Source: JAAFHN01 sp031421855 (GTDB taxonomy: Bacteria > Pseudomonadota > Gammaproteobacteria > Burkholderiales > Burkholderiaceae_C). From it: a stretch of 48,357 bases of DNA. Position numbers and translations under genes: made by a program. Where the stretch lies: the NCBI GenBank assembly GCA_031421855.1, contig JANOPN010000190.1, positions 1-48,357 of the forward strand. The letters are read 5' to 3'. The notes under the pieces are model-generated. The model made no database searches and was not told the DNA's origin. It was given only the letters and a program-made list of their open reading frames with translations. Numbering within the stretch: the first letter of the stretch is position 1; every line of letters begins with the position of its first letter. Below, piece by piece: positions 40,946 to 48,357 of the stretch.

Positions 40946-42215
40946 ATAATAGCATTGTAGCGCGAGCCTCGATGCTCTGCCCCAGCCCGACGGGGCCGAG
41001 TTTCTCAGCCGTTTTAGCTTTGACGTTCACAGCTGAGGGCTCGATTTGTAGGCATCGGGCGATGTTTTGTACCATTGCCCATTTGTGGTCGACCAATTTG
41101 GGCGCTTGGGCAATCACGGTGCAATCGACGTTGCCAACCCGCCAACCCATTGCAGACACCCGCTCACACGCCGTGCGCAGCAGGGCTTGCGAGTCAGCCC
41201 CTTCAAACGCGGCATCGGTGTCGGGAAACAAGCCGCCAATGTCGCCCAAGCCCGCCGCACCCAGAAGCGCGTCGGTAATGGCGTGTAAAAGTGCATCGGC
41301 ATCGCTGTGCCCCAAAAGCCCCGAGTGAAACGGCACCGTCACGCCGCCCAACACCAAGGGGCGCCCTGGCACCAAAGCGTGTACATCCCAACCCTCGCCG
41401 ATGCGCAATTGGGGCGGCTGGCGATCCATTTTGGCGGTCAACAAGGCTTCAGTCACGGCAAAGTCCTGTGGGTAGGTGATTTTGAAATTGGGGTGCGCGG
41501 GCGCAACCAACAAGGGCGACGCGCCGGCGTGCTCCATGGCACTGGCCTCGTCCGTGATCGCGGCTGATTCGTCGCCTTGTGCTGCCTCCAGCGCATCAAT
41601 CAAGGCTGTCAAACGAAACATTTGTGGCGTTTGGGCCAACCATTTGCCGTCACGAGCCAGCGTTCGAGCGACCTCGCCGGGGTGGGACGCGTCTTCTGCC
41701 TTCAAGGTGTCGCTCACAGGCGCGGCCAGCAAACCGCCCACGGGGTGAGGCTGGCAGCGATCAATCAACCCCAAAATGTCGTCTGAATGAACCACACATC
41801 GCGCTGCGTCGTGTACCAACACCCAATCTTGAGGCTGGGCACCCAGCAAGTTCAAGAGCGACTTGAGCCCCGCCAACACGCTATCGGCGCGGGTTGCGCC
41901 GCCGCAGCGCAGCAACTTGACTTGCCCCGCTTCGGTCTGCGCGGCTAAACAACCCTGCGCGTGGCCATCGTTTGCCGACACAACCACCGCAATCGACGTG
42001 ATCTCACGACCCAGTAGCGGCAAGAATGCAGCAACCGTATGCACCAAAACGGGTTTGCCAGCGATCTCACGGTACTGTTTGGGGAATTCGCCGCCCGCGC
42101 GAGCGCCAACCCCGGCAGCCACGATCAACACATGCGCCGCGCCACCGACCGATCCAAACCCAGGCGGCGGCTGGCTGTCGTCGGGCTCAAAGTCTGATCT
42201 CGTTGTGGGGTTCAT
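40938..42215 (-). CDS. ispDF: IspD-IspF bifunctional enzyme of the MEP pathway
   Basis: This 425-residue fusion carries out two steps of isoprenoid precursor synthesis. The IspD half (about residues 25-255) has VLIVAAGVGARAGGEFPKQY and later VLVHDAARCVV and DFAVTEALLTA. The IspF half (about 265-425) has IGEGWDVHALVPGRPLVLGG with the zinc-binding DxH, then LGHSDADALLHAITDALLGA and GDIGGLFPDTD. The linker keeps a Met (AKM-DRQPPQLR) at the position of a normal ispF start, so this looks like loss of a stop between adjacent genes. In most betaproteobacteria the two genes are separate, so the fusion is unusual; this is from memory. The stop is supplied by repeat B. It is divergent from mfd. Confidence 0.92.
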   Translation of the reverse strand: MNPTTRSDFEPDDSQPPPGFGSVGGAAHVLIVAAGVGARAGGEFPKQYREIAGKPVLVHTVAAFLPLLGREITSIAVVVSANDGHAQGCLAAQTEAGQVKLLRCGGATRADSVLAGLKSLLNLLGAQPQDWVLVHDAARCVVHSDDILGLIDRCQPHPVGGLLAAPVSDTLKAEDASHPGEVARTLARDGKWLAQTPQMFRLTALIDALEAAQGDESAAITDEASAMEHAGASPLLVAPAHPNFKITYPQDFAVTEALLTAKMDRQPPQLRIGEGWDVHALVPGRPLVLGGVTVPFHSGLLGHSDADALLHAITDALLGAAGLGDIGGLFPDTDAAFEGADSQALLRTACERVSAMGWRVGNVDCTVIAQAPKLVDHKWAMVQNIARCLQIEPSAVNVKAKTAEKLGPVGLGQSIEARATMLLFK

Positions 42216-42298
42216 CCTTGGATTCTAAAATCAAGGCATCACCCCCTTGTCGTCGCTCGACCGGGGTTTTAACGCTTTCCGATTGAAATTCGCCACGC

Positions 42299-45200
42299 AT
42301 GCAGCTACCCAAACTCAAACTCGGCCAGCGCATGGCCAGCCCACGACCCGTTGGGAGTGCCGACGCGTTGGCTCTCGCGCAACTGGCCCGCGAGCAGCGC
42401 GCCCAAGGCACGTTGACGGCCATCATCGCCGCCGACGCTGCAGACGCGCAGCGACTGCTCGACGAAATCGCCTTTTTCGCGCCCGAGCTTCGCACCACCG
42501 TCTTCCCCGATTGGGAGACCCTGCCCTACGACAGTTTTAGCCCGCATCAAGACCTGATCAGCGAGCGGCTCGCCACGCTGTGGAAAATCTCACAGGGCCA
42601 TGCCGATGTGGTTGCCATGCCTGCTTCCACCGCGCTGTATCGGCTCGCACCGCCGAGCTTTTTAGCGGGCTACACCTTTGCGTTCAAGTCCAAACAAAAA
42701 CTGGATGAGGCCGCGCTCAAAGGCCAGCTGGTGATGGCCGGCTACAGCCACGTGACCCAAGTCGTCGCACCGGGCGAGTACGCCGTGCGAGGCGGGCTGA
42801 TTGACTTGTTTCCGATGGGCTCATTGATGCCCTACCGGGTGGACTTGTTTGACAACGAGATCGACTCGATCCGCACCTTTGACCCCGACACCCAGCGAAG
42901 CCTCTACCCAGTGCCCGAGGTCAATTTGCTGCCGGGGCGCGAATACCCGATGGACGAGGCGGCGCGAACCAAGTTTCGCGCCCGTTGGCGAGAGCTCATG
43001 GAAGGTGACCCCACCAAGAGCCGCCTGTACAAAGACATGGGCGCAGGCATTGCCACAACGGGCATTGAGTACTATTTGCCGCTATTTTTTGACGACACGG
43101 CCACCGTGTTTGACTACTTGGGCGCTGGCGGCCTCAAACCCGCAACCTTGGTCTTACATGGTGACCTAGAAGCCGCGTTTGGGCGCTTTTGGCAAGACAC
43201 CAAGGATCGCCACCGCCTTGCCCAAGGCGACCCGCAACACCCGGTACTGCCACCCGAGGCGCTGTTTTTGAGCGCTGAGCAGTTCTACACCCTGAGCAAG
43301 TCGCACGCGGCCTTGAGCCTGCGCGCAGACGCCAGCGACATCGCCGACAGCGCGTATGCGCAGGCCCTGCCCGAGCTCACCGTTGTGCGCGGCGCAGACG
43401 AGCCCTTAGCCAAGCTGCAAAACTTTGTGCGCCAGACCCAGTTGCGGGTGCTGCTGTGCGCAGATTCCGAGGGCAGACGCGAAAGCCTGATGGATTTCTT
43501 GCGGGCTTCAAGCGTGCTACCCGTGGGTATCGACTCATTGGCAGAATTTGAGGCCAGCTCCAAGCCGCTGGGGATCGTGGTAGCACCGCTGGCGAATGGC
43601 TTTTACTGGGCCGAGCGCTCAATTGCGTTCGTCACCGAAGCAGAGTTGTTCGCCAGCGGTAGCCAGCGCAAACGCCGCCGCCAAGAGCAAGTCAGCGACG
43701 TGGAGTCCTTGCTTCGCGACTTGAGCGAGCTCAAAGTGGGCGACCCAGTCGTCCACACCAGCCACGGCATTGGCCGCTACATGGGTTTGATCAACATGGA
43801 CGTGGGCAACAAAATGTCCGATGGCAGCCCTGCGCTTCAAGAGTTTTTGCACCTCGCCTACGCCGACGATGCCACGCTGTATGTGCCGGTGAGCCAATTG
43901 CATTTGATTGGCCGATACACGGGTGTGAGCGCCGAGGAAGCCCCGCTGCACCGACTGGGCTCGGGTCAGTGGGAAAAGGCGCGGCGCAAAGCCGCCGAGC
44001 AGGTGCGCGACACCGCCGCCGAGCTGCTCAACATCTACGCGCGCCGGGCAGCCCGCCAAGGCCACGCGTTTCGCTACTCGGCACAAGACTATGAGGCATT
44101 TGCCAACAGTTTTGGATTTGAAGAAACCCCCGACCAACGCGCCGCTATACACGCCGTGGTGCAAGACATGATCTCGCCCCAGCCCATGGACAGATTGGTC
44201 TGCGGCGACGTCGGGTTTGGCAAGACCGAAGTCGCCCTGCGCGCAGCGTTTGTGGCAGTCACGGGTGGCAAGCAAGTCGCGTTGCTCGCACCGACCACGC
44301 TGCTGGCTGAGCAGCACTTTCAAACCCTCAAAGATCGGTTCTCAAAATGGCCGGTCAAGATCGCTGAAATGAGCCGGTTTCGCACGACCAAGGAGATCAA
44401 TGCTGCAGTAGCTGGCATCAACAACGGCAGCGTCGACATCGTGGTGGGCACCCACAAACTGCTGTCCAGCAGCGTCAACTTCAAGAACTTGGGGCTGCTG
44501 GTCATTGACGAAGAGCATCGCTTTGGCGTGCGGCACAAGGAGCAAATGAAAGCCTTGCGCGCTGAGGTCGATGTGCTGACTCTGACAGCCACCCCGATCC
44601 CGCGCACCATGGGCATGGCACTTGAGGGCTTGCGTGACTTGAGCGTCATTGCCACCGCGCCTCAGCGTCGCTTGTCGATCAAGACCTTTGTTCGCAACGA
44701 AGGCAACGGCGTGATCAAAGAGGCCGTGCTGCGCGAGCTCAAACGCGGTGGGCAGGTGTATTTTTTGCACAATGAAGTTGACACCATCGAACACCGACGA
44801 GCTCGGCTCGAAGAATTGCTGCCCGAGGCTCGAATTGCGGTCGCCCACGGTCAAATGCCCGAGCGTGAGCTCGAGCGCGTGATGCGTGACTTCACTCACC
44901 AGCGCTACAACTTGCTGCTGTGCTCAACCATCATCGAAACCGGCATCGATGTACCCACCGCCAACACCATTGTGATGTCGCGTGCCGACAAGTTCGGCTT
45001 GGCTCAATTGCACCAGCTGCGAGGCCGGGTGGGTCGCAGCCACCACCAAGCCTACGCCTATTTGATGGTGCCCGATATTGAGAGTCTGACCAAGCAAGCC
45101 AGCCAGCGGCTGGAGGCCATTCAACAGATGGAAGAACTCGGCAGCGGCTTTTATCTGGCGATGCATGACCTGGAAATTCGCGGCGCAGGCGAGGTCTTGG

Positions 45201-45766
45201 GCGACAACCAAAGCGGCAACATGTTGGAGATCGGGTTTCAGCTGTACAACGAAATGTTGTCCGAGGCTGTCAAAAGCCTCAAAGCCGGCAAAGAGCCCGA
45301 CTTGCTCAGTCCACTTGGCGCAGCAACCGACATCAACCTGCACGCGCCCGCGCTTTTGCCTAACGACTACTGCGGCGATGTTCACCTGCGACTGAGTTTT
45401 TACAAAAAATTGGCAACAGCCAAGTCGCTGGATCAAATCACCCATTTGGTCGAAGAGCTGGCCGATCGTTTTGGGAAGCTTCCCGCGCAGGCCAGCACTT
45501 TGGTCGATGTGCACCGGCTGCGCGTGTCAGCACAGCCCTACGGCGTGGTCAAGGTGGACGCCGCACCAACCGTCACCACGATTCACTTCAAGAAAGACCC
45601 GCCCATTGATGCGATGCGCATCATCCAACTCATTCAGAAGAACAAACACATCAAACTGGCCGGCAACGAGAAACTGCGCATCGAGAAAGAACTCGCCGAC
45701 CCCAAGGATCGGGCGCAACTCGTTCGCGACGTGCTGAAGAGTCTAGGCGAGCCGAAGGTAGCGTAG
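42299..45766 (+). CDS. mfd: Transcription-repair coupling factor Mfd
   Basis: This 1155-residue ATPase removes stalled RNA polymerase and recruits UvrA. The UvrB-homology region is at the N-terminus (FPDWETLPYDSFSPHQDLIS; GEYAVRGGLIDLFP). The RNA-polymerase interaction domain begins near residue 480 (LKVGDPVVHTSHGIGRYMGL). The motor has Walker A CGDVGFGKTEVALRAAF, the DEEH box in VIDEEHRFGVRHKEQM, LTATPIPRTMGMAL, STIIETGIDVPTANTI, and QLRGRVGRSHHQAYAYLM. The C-terminal TRCF domain follows. The length is close to the E. coli enzyme (1148). It is divergent from ispDF with 83 bp between starts. Confidence 0.96.
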   Translation: MQLPKLKLGQRMASPRPVGSADALALAQLAREQRAQGTLTAIIAADAADAQRLLDEIAFFAPELRTTVFPDWETLPYDSFSPHQDLISERLATLWKISQGHADVVAMPASTALYRLAPPSFLAGYTFAFKSKQKLDEAALKGQLVMAGYSHVTQVVAPGEYAVRGGLIDLFPMGSLMPYRVDLFDNEIDSIRTFDPDTQRSLYPVPEVNLLPGREYPMDEAARTKFRARWRELMEGDPTKSRLYKDMGAGIATTGIEYYLPLFFDDTATVFDYLGAGGLKPATLVLHGDLEAAFGRFWQDTKDRHRLAQGDPQHPVLPPEALFLSAEQFYTLSKSHAALSLRADASDIADSAYAQALPELTVVRGADEPLAKLQNFVRQTQLRVLLCADSEGRRESLMDFLRASSVLPVGIDSLAEFEASSKPLGIVVAPLANGFYWAERSIAFVTEAELFASGSQRKRRRQEQVSDVESLLRDLSELKVGDPVVHTSHGIGRYMGLINMDVGNKMSDGSPALQEFLHLAYADDATLYVPVSQLHLIGRYTGVSAEEAPLHRLGSGQWEKARRKAAEQVRDTAAELLNIYARRAARQGHAFRYSAQDYEAFANSFGFEETPDQRAAIHAVVQDMISPQPMDRLVCGDVGFGKTEVALRAAFVAVTGGKQVALLAPTTLLAEQHFQTLKDRFSKWPVKIAEMSRFRTTKEINAAVAGINNGSVDIVVGTHKLLSSSVNFKNLGLLVIDEEHRFGVRHKEQMKALRAEVDVLTLTATPIPRTMGMALEGLRDLSVIATAPQRRLSIKTFVRNEGNGVIKEAVLRELKRGGQVYFLHNEVDTIEHRRARLEELLPEARIAVAHGQMPERELERVMRDFTHQRYNLLLCSTIIETGIDVPTANTIVMSRADKFGLAQLHQLRGRVGRSHHQAYAYLMVPDIESLTKQASQRLEAIQQMEELGSGFYLAMHDLEIRGAGEVLGDNQSGNMLEIGFQLYNEMLSEAVKSLKAGKEPDLLSPLGAATDINLHAPALLPNDYCGDVHLRLSFYKKLATAKSLDQITHLVEELADRFGKLPAQASTLVDVHRLRVSAQPYGVVKVDAAPTVTTIHFKKDPPIDAMRIIQLIQKNKHIKLAGNEKLRIEKELADPKDRAQLVRDVLKSLGEPKVA

Positions 45767-45778
45767 CGATTAACCAAC

Positions 45779-45802
45779 CTCTTTTGATAAAAAGAGTATA
45801 CT
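45779..45802 (+). promoter_or_regulatory. Promoter and dyad before the second toxin-antitoxin pair
   Basis: A perfect 7-bp inverted repeat CTCTTTT-GATA-AAAAGAG at 45779-45796 is directly followed by TATACT (45797-45802), a plausible -10, and the 8-bp palindrome AGTATACT overlaps it. It is 35 bp before the antitoxin start. Antitoxin autoregulation through such overlap is common; use here is inferred. Confidence 0.5.
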
Positions 45803-45836
45803 TGGATTTCTTGTTTGTAATTTTCTGGAGGACATC

Positions 45837-46121
45837 GTGTCGCAAGTGACCATTTACCTGCAACCTGACGCTTTGGCTGCAGTCAAGTCCGCCGCCCGCC
45901 AGGCCGAACTGTCGTTGAGCCAATGGTTCGCTCGGCATGCGCAGGCTGAAGTGCGCGCCCAGGCAAATGAGGTGGCGGCATTTTGGGAGGGCATCGATCA
46001 AGCTCGCTTGGGAGATACCCCTGTGGCGGACGCGCAGCCGGCGTCGGGATGGGACGAACTTTTGTCCGCCACGCGCCAAACGCAAGACTTAAGCCCATTG
46101 GATGCGCGCGAGTCGTTTTGA
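45837..46121 (+). CDS. Antitoxin of the second VapBC-type pair
   Basis: This 94-residue protein opens SQVTIYLQPDALAAVKSAAR, a ribbon-helix-helix-like N-terminus, then QAELSLSQWFARHAQAEV. The C-terminal tail is acidic and probably the toxin-binding region. The start is GTG at 45837 with GGAGGA 5 nt upstream, a very strong Shine-Dalgarno. The stop TGA overlaps the toxin ATG by one base (TGATG). The family assignment is from fold pattern and pairing. Confidence 0.8.
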   Translation: MSQVTIYLQPDALAAVKSAARQAELSLSQWFARHAQAEVRAQANEVAAFWEGIDQARLGDTPVADAQPASGWDELLSATRQTQDLSPLDARESF

Positions 46122-46540
46122 TGCATTTGCTAGACACCAACATTTGGATCTACGCCTACAAAGACATCGGTGGCTGCCGCCAACGCCTGCAAGCCTTGGC
46201 CGACACAGATGTACACATCAGTTCGGTGACGATCATGGAACTCAGCTACGGCTTGGCTAAATCCAACCGACCCGCGCCCATGCGATTGTTTCTGAGCGCG
46301 ATTTGTCAGCGGTACAAAGTCGTCGACTTTTGCGCGCGCTGCGCCGAGCAAGCTGGCCCCCTGCGCGCCCAACTCAGCGCTCGCGGCACTCCGATTGGGC
46401 CGTTTGATTTACAGCTTGCCGCCACCGCGTTGGCAAATCAATTGACTATGGTGACCCGAAACGCGTCTGAATTTTCGCGGGTGCCCTTGTTGCGGGTTGA
46501 AAACTGGTTTGACGACGCGGTTGCGCAGGGCAGATTTTGA
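46121..46540 (+). CDS. PIN-domain toxin, second VapBC-type pair
   Basis: This 139-residue PIN-domain protein begins MHLLDTNIWIYAYKD with the catalytic Asp5. The other acidic residues are the Glu in VTIMELSYGLAKS, the Asp in GPFDLQLAATALAN, and the position corresponding to the last acidic residue is Asn in VTRNASEFSRV, which is common in this subfamily. The gene starts at ATG 46121, coupled to the antitoxin by a 1-bp overlap. It is expected to cleave a specific RNA. It ends 10 bp before a family B repeat. Confidence 0.85.
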   Translation: MHLLDTNIWIYAYKDIGGCRQRLQALADTDVHISSVTIMELSYGLAKSNRPAPMRLFLSAICQRYKVVDFCARCAEQAGPLRAQLSARGTPIGPFDLQLAATALANQLTMVTRNASEFSRVPLLRVENWFDDAVAQGRF

Positions 46541-46550
46541 TTGAATTCCG

Positions 46551-46590
46551 CGCATTGTCGCCGGATTCATTGAATTTATTGCTACATATA
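46551..46590 (-). repeat. Repeat family B, copy 10
   Basis: It carries TTGTCGCCGGATTCATTGAA and TTTATTGCTACATATAACAT. It lies between the convergent toxin and amn genes and diverges more than most copies at the flanks. Confidence 0.75.
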
Positions 46591-46607
46591 ACATAGCAAA
46601 ATAGAAC

Positions 46608-48122
46608 TCACTGGAACGCCACTTCTGAAAAGCTGCGCAGCTTGCGGCTGTGCAACTGAGCAGGCCCAAGGGCGCGCAAAATGTCCACTGCGCGCATGCC
46701 AATTCGCAGATGCTGGTCAACCCGGTCGCGGTAGAACTGGTTGGCCATACCGGGCAGTTTGATTTCACCGTGGAGCGGCTTGTCGCTCACACACAGCAAG
46801 GTGCCGTAGGGCACGCGAAACCGAAAACCGTTGGCGGCGATGGTGGCGCTTTCCATGTCCAGCGCGATGGCGCGGCTTTGGCTGAAGCGCTGGCTAAGCT
46901 TGGTCATGCCGAGCAACTCCCAATTGCGGTTGTCCGTGCTTGCTACCGTGCCCGTGCGCAGCACTTGCTTGACCTCGGCTGAGGGCAGTTGCGCCACATC
47001 GGCCACAGCTTGTTGCAAGGCAACTTGCACCTCGGCCAGCGCCGGGATCGGCACCCAAAGCGGCAAGTCTTCATCCAGCACGTGGTCGTCGCGCACATAT
47101 GCGTGGGCAAGCACATAGTCACCCATGTCTTGGGTGTTGCGCAAACCCGCGCAGTGCCCCAGCATGAGCCACACATGCGGGCGCAGCACGGCGATGTGAT
47201 CGGTGATGTTTTTGGCGTTGGCTGGGCCTACGCCCATGTTGACCATGGTGATGCCACTGTGGTCAGCGCGAACCAAATGGTAGGCCGGCATCTGCGGCAG
47301 GCGCGGCGGGGCTTTGCCAAAGGCGTCTAGGGCGTCAGGCTCGCACCCCACGCGGCGAGTCACGACATTGCCCGGCTCGACAAATGCGACATATTCGCTG
47401 GCTGGGTCTTGCATCGCGGCCAAACCCATCTTCACAAAATCGTCAATGTAGAACTGGTAATTGGTGAACAACACATGGTTTTGAAAATGCTCCGTGCTGG
47501 TGCCCGTGTAGTGCCGCAGGCGGTGCAGCGAGTAGTCAATCCGAGGCGCGGTAAACAAGGCCAGGGGTTGGGTGCGGTTGGTTGAGTCAAATGTGCCATT
47601 GGCGATGTCGTCGTTCATCGCAGCCAGATCGGGCAAATCGAACAGATCGCGCATCAGTGAGCGTCGCTCGGGGGTCATGTTTCCCTCGATGTGGTCGTGG
47701 TCAGCAAACGAAAAGTGCACCGGAATCGGCTCATTGCTGCTACCCACCTCGACTGTGCCCCCGTGGTTGGCCAGCAGCAAGCTGATTTGCTCGATCAAAT
47801 AACGCGCAAACAAGTCAGGCTTGGTGATGGTGGTTTCAAAGGTTCCGGTGCCTTGAACAAAGCCATAACTCAGGCGTTTGGCGCTGCGGGCGTGAGCGCT
47901 GGACTGCGTTCGCAGGCGCACAAATGGATAGTGGGCGCGCACACGGCGGTCTTCAAGTCGCCCCGCCACGAACTCATCCAGGCCTTGGCGCAGGTGCGCC
48001 AAACTGGCGTTGTAGATGGTCTTGATGTGCTCAACAGCAGCAGTGGCGTTCGAGAAACTTTGCGGTGCAAAAAACGGGGTCTGACCCAATATCGGGGTCG
48101 AATGAATTGTGTTGTTGTCCAT
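46608..48122 (-). CDS. amn: AMP nucleosidase
   Basis: This 504-residue enzyme hydrolyses AMP to adenine and ribose 5-phosphate. The family phrases are YPFVRLRTQSSAHARSAKRL, VHFSFADHDHIEGNMTPERR, TGTSTEHFQNHVLFTNYQFY, and the nucleoside-phosphorylase-like C-terminus (GVGPANAKNITDHIAVLRPH, LMLGHCAGLRNTQDMGDYVL, ALDMESATIAANGFRF). I start it at ATG 48122 (MDNNTIHS); an in-frame start at 48167 lies in the divergent region. It is divergent from an MFS gene with 52 bp between starts and is convergent with the toxin-antitoxin pair. Confidence 0.92.
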   Translation of the reverse strand: MDNNTIHSTPILGQTPFFAPQSFSNATAAVEHIKTIYNASLAHLRQGLDEFVAGRLEDRRVRAHYPFVRLRTQSSAHARSAKRLSYGFVQGTGTFETTITKPDLFARYLIEQISLLLANHGGTVEVGSSNEPIPVHFSFADHDHIEGNMTPERRSLMRDLFDLPDLAAMNDDIANGTFDSTNRTQPLALFTAPRIDYSLHRLRHYTGTSTEHFQNHVLFTNYQFYIDDFVKMGLAAMQDPASEYVAFVEPGNVVTRRVGCEPDALDAFGKAPPRLPQMPAYHLVRADHSGITMVNMGVGPANAKNITDHIAVLRPHVWLMLGHCAGLRNTQDMGDYVLAHAYVRDDHVLDEDLPLWVPIPALAEVQVALQQAVADVAQLPSAEVKQVLRTGTVASTDNRNWELLGMTKLSQRFSQSRAIALDMESATIAANGFRFRVPYGTLLCVSDKPLHGEIKLPGMANQFYRDRVDQHLRIGMRAVDILRALGPAQLHSRKLRSFSEVAFQ

Positions 48123-48174
48123 GCTCGATTTTAACGGCACGGCACGGCGGCGATCGGCGCGGCACAATCAAGCC

Positions 48175-48357
48175 ATGAATTCAACAGCAGCATCCTCCAC
48201 CCCAACACCGCTGCCAATGGCGCAAGTCTTGATCGTGGGTGCGCTCATCGTCACGTTGTCGATGGGTGTGCGCCACGGATTTGGCCTTTGGCTGCAACCC
48301 ATCACCCAAGCTCAAGGCTGGACGCGCGAGAATTTCGCCTTCGCTTTGGCCATTCAA
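48175..48357 (+). CDS. MFS transporter, N-terminus only (cut by the window edge)
   Basis: Sixty-one codons are visible from ATG 48175, with no stop before the window ends. The first helix is LIVGALIVTLSMGVRHGFGL and the phrase GLWLQPITQAQGWTRENFAF is typical of the opening of MFS carriers of the oxalate/formate or related groups. The substrate cannot be told. It is divergent from amn, 52 bp apart. Confidence 0.7.
   Translation, partial: MNSTAASSTPTPLPMAQVLIVGALIVTLSMGVRHGFGLWLQPITQAQGWTRENFAFALAIQ

Noticed and set aside
4674..46600. Family B as CRISPR repeats
   Set aside because: The copies are kilobases apart, in both orientations, with no spacers of regular length and no cas genes.

Overview
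The window looks like a chromosomal segment of a betaproteobacterium, most likely order Burkholderiales and close to Comamonadaceae. This rests on the protein families seen (LexA, OmpR/EnvZ, IspD-IspF, DUF1800/DUF1501 pairs, ArgP-ArgO), a moderately high GC content, and two dense families of short interspersed repeats. No phage, plasmid, integron, CRISPR array or complete insertion sequence is visible. Most genes are housekeeping or widely conserved accessory genes. The genus is inferred, not shown.

Layout. 1-7400 (minus): a probable transcription unit parE, GNAT acetyltransferase, lytic transglycosylase, parC, then a PAS-containing histidine kinase that runs off the left edge. 7463-10852: serB, a VapBC-type toxin-antitoxin pair, a type II L-asparaginase, and lexA with a candidate operator. 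10986-15055: an accessory stretch with an orphan ORF, a DUF1993 gene, a 2-hydroxyacid dehydrogenase, a DUF2834-like gene with a broken neighbour, and an XRE regulator. 15153-19041 (minus): tRNA-Val(GAC), a GNAT, relA and an alpha/beta hydrolase. 19126-22969 (plus): 3-hydroxybutyrate dehydrogenase, rho and a DEAD-box helicase. 22956-28103: a DUF6172-like gene, argO divergent from argP, and a DUF1800-DUF1501 pair. 28104-34939: a CREST-family membrane hydrolase, an LplT-PlsC type fusion, TelA, a YiaA-like protein, an XpaC-like protein, a small exported protein and a DUF2145 protein. 35000-38667 (minus): a second DUF1800-DUF1501 pair plus a SIMPL protein. 38912-40847: ompR-envZ. 40938-48357: an IspD-IspF fusion, mfd, a second VapBC pair, AMP nucleosidase and the start of an MFS transporter.

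The most interesting feature is the repeat landscape. Family A is a 103-104 bp element with long terminal inverted repeats starting TAGGACTTACGC. It is present five times and has a 5-bp target-site duplication that I can read exactly at four copies. It behaves as a MITE; no transposase is in the window. Two copies sit inside operons in ways that keep or rewrite translation signals. One duplicates the Shine-Dalgarno sequence between DUF1800 and DUF1501 genes and donates a stop codon. The other turns the apparent TTG start of envZ into ATG. Family B is a roughly 40-bp motif with core CCAATGAATCCGGTGACC, present ten times in both orientations. It lies mostly between genes, but it is also read as protein in the signal region of the lytic transglycosylase, inside L-asparaginase and inside an orphan ORF, and it supplies the stop codon of ispDF.
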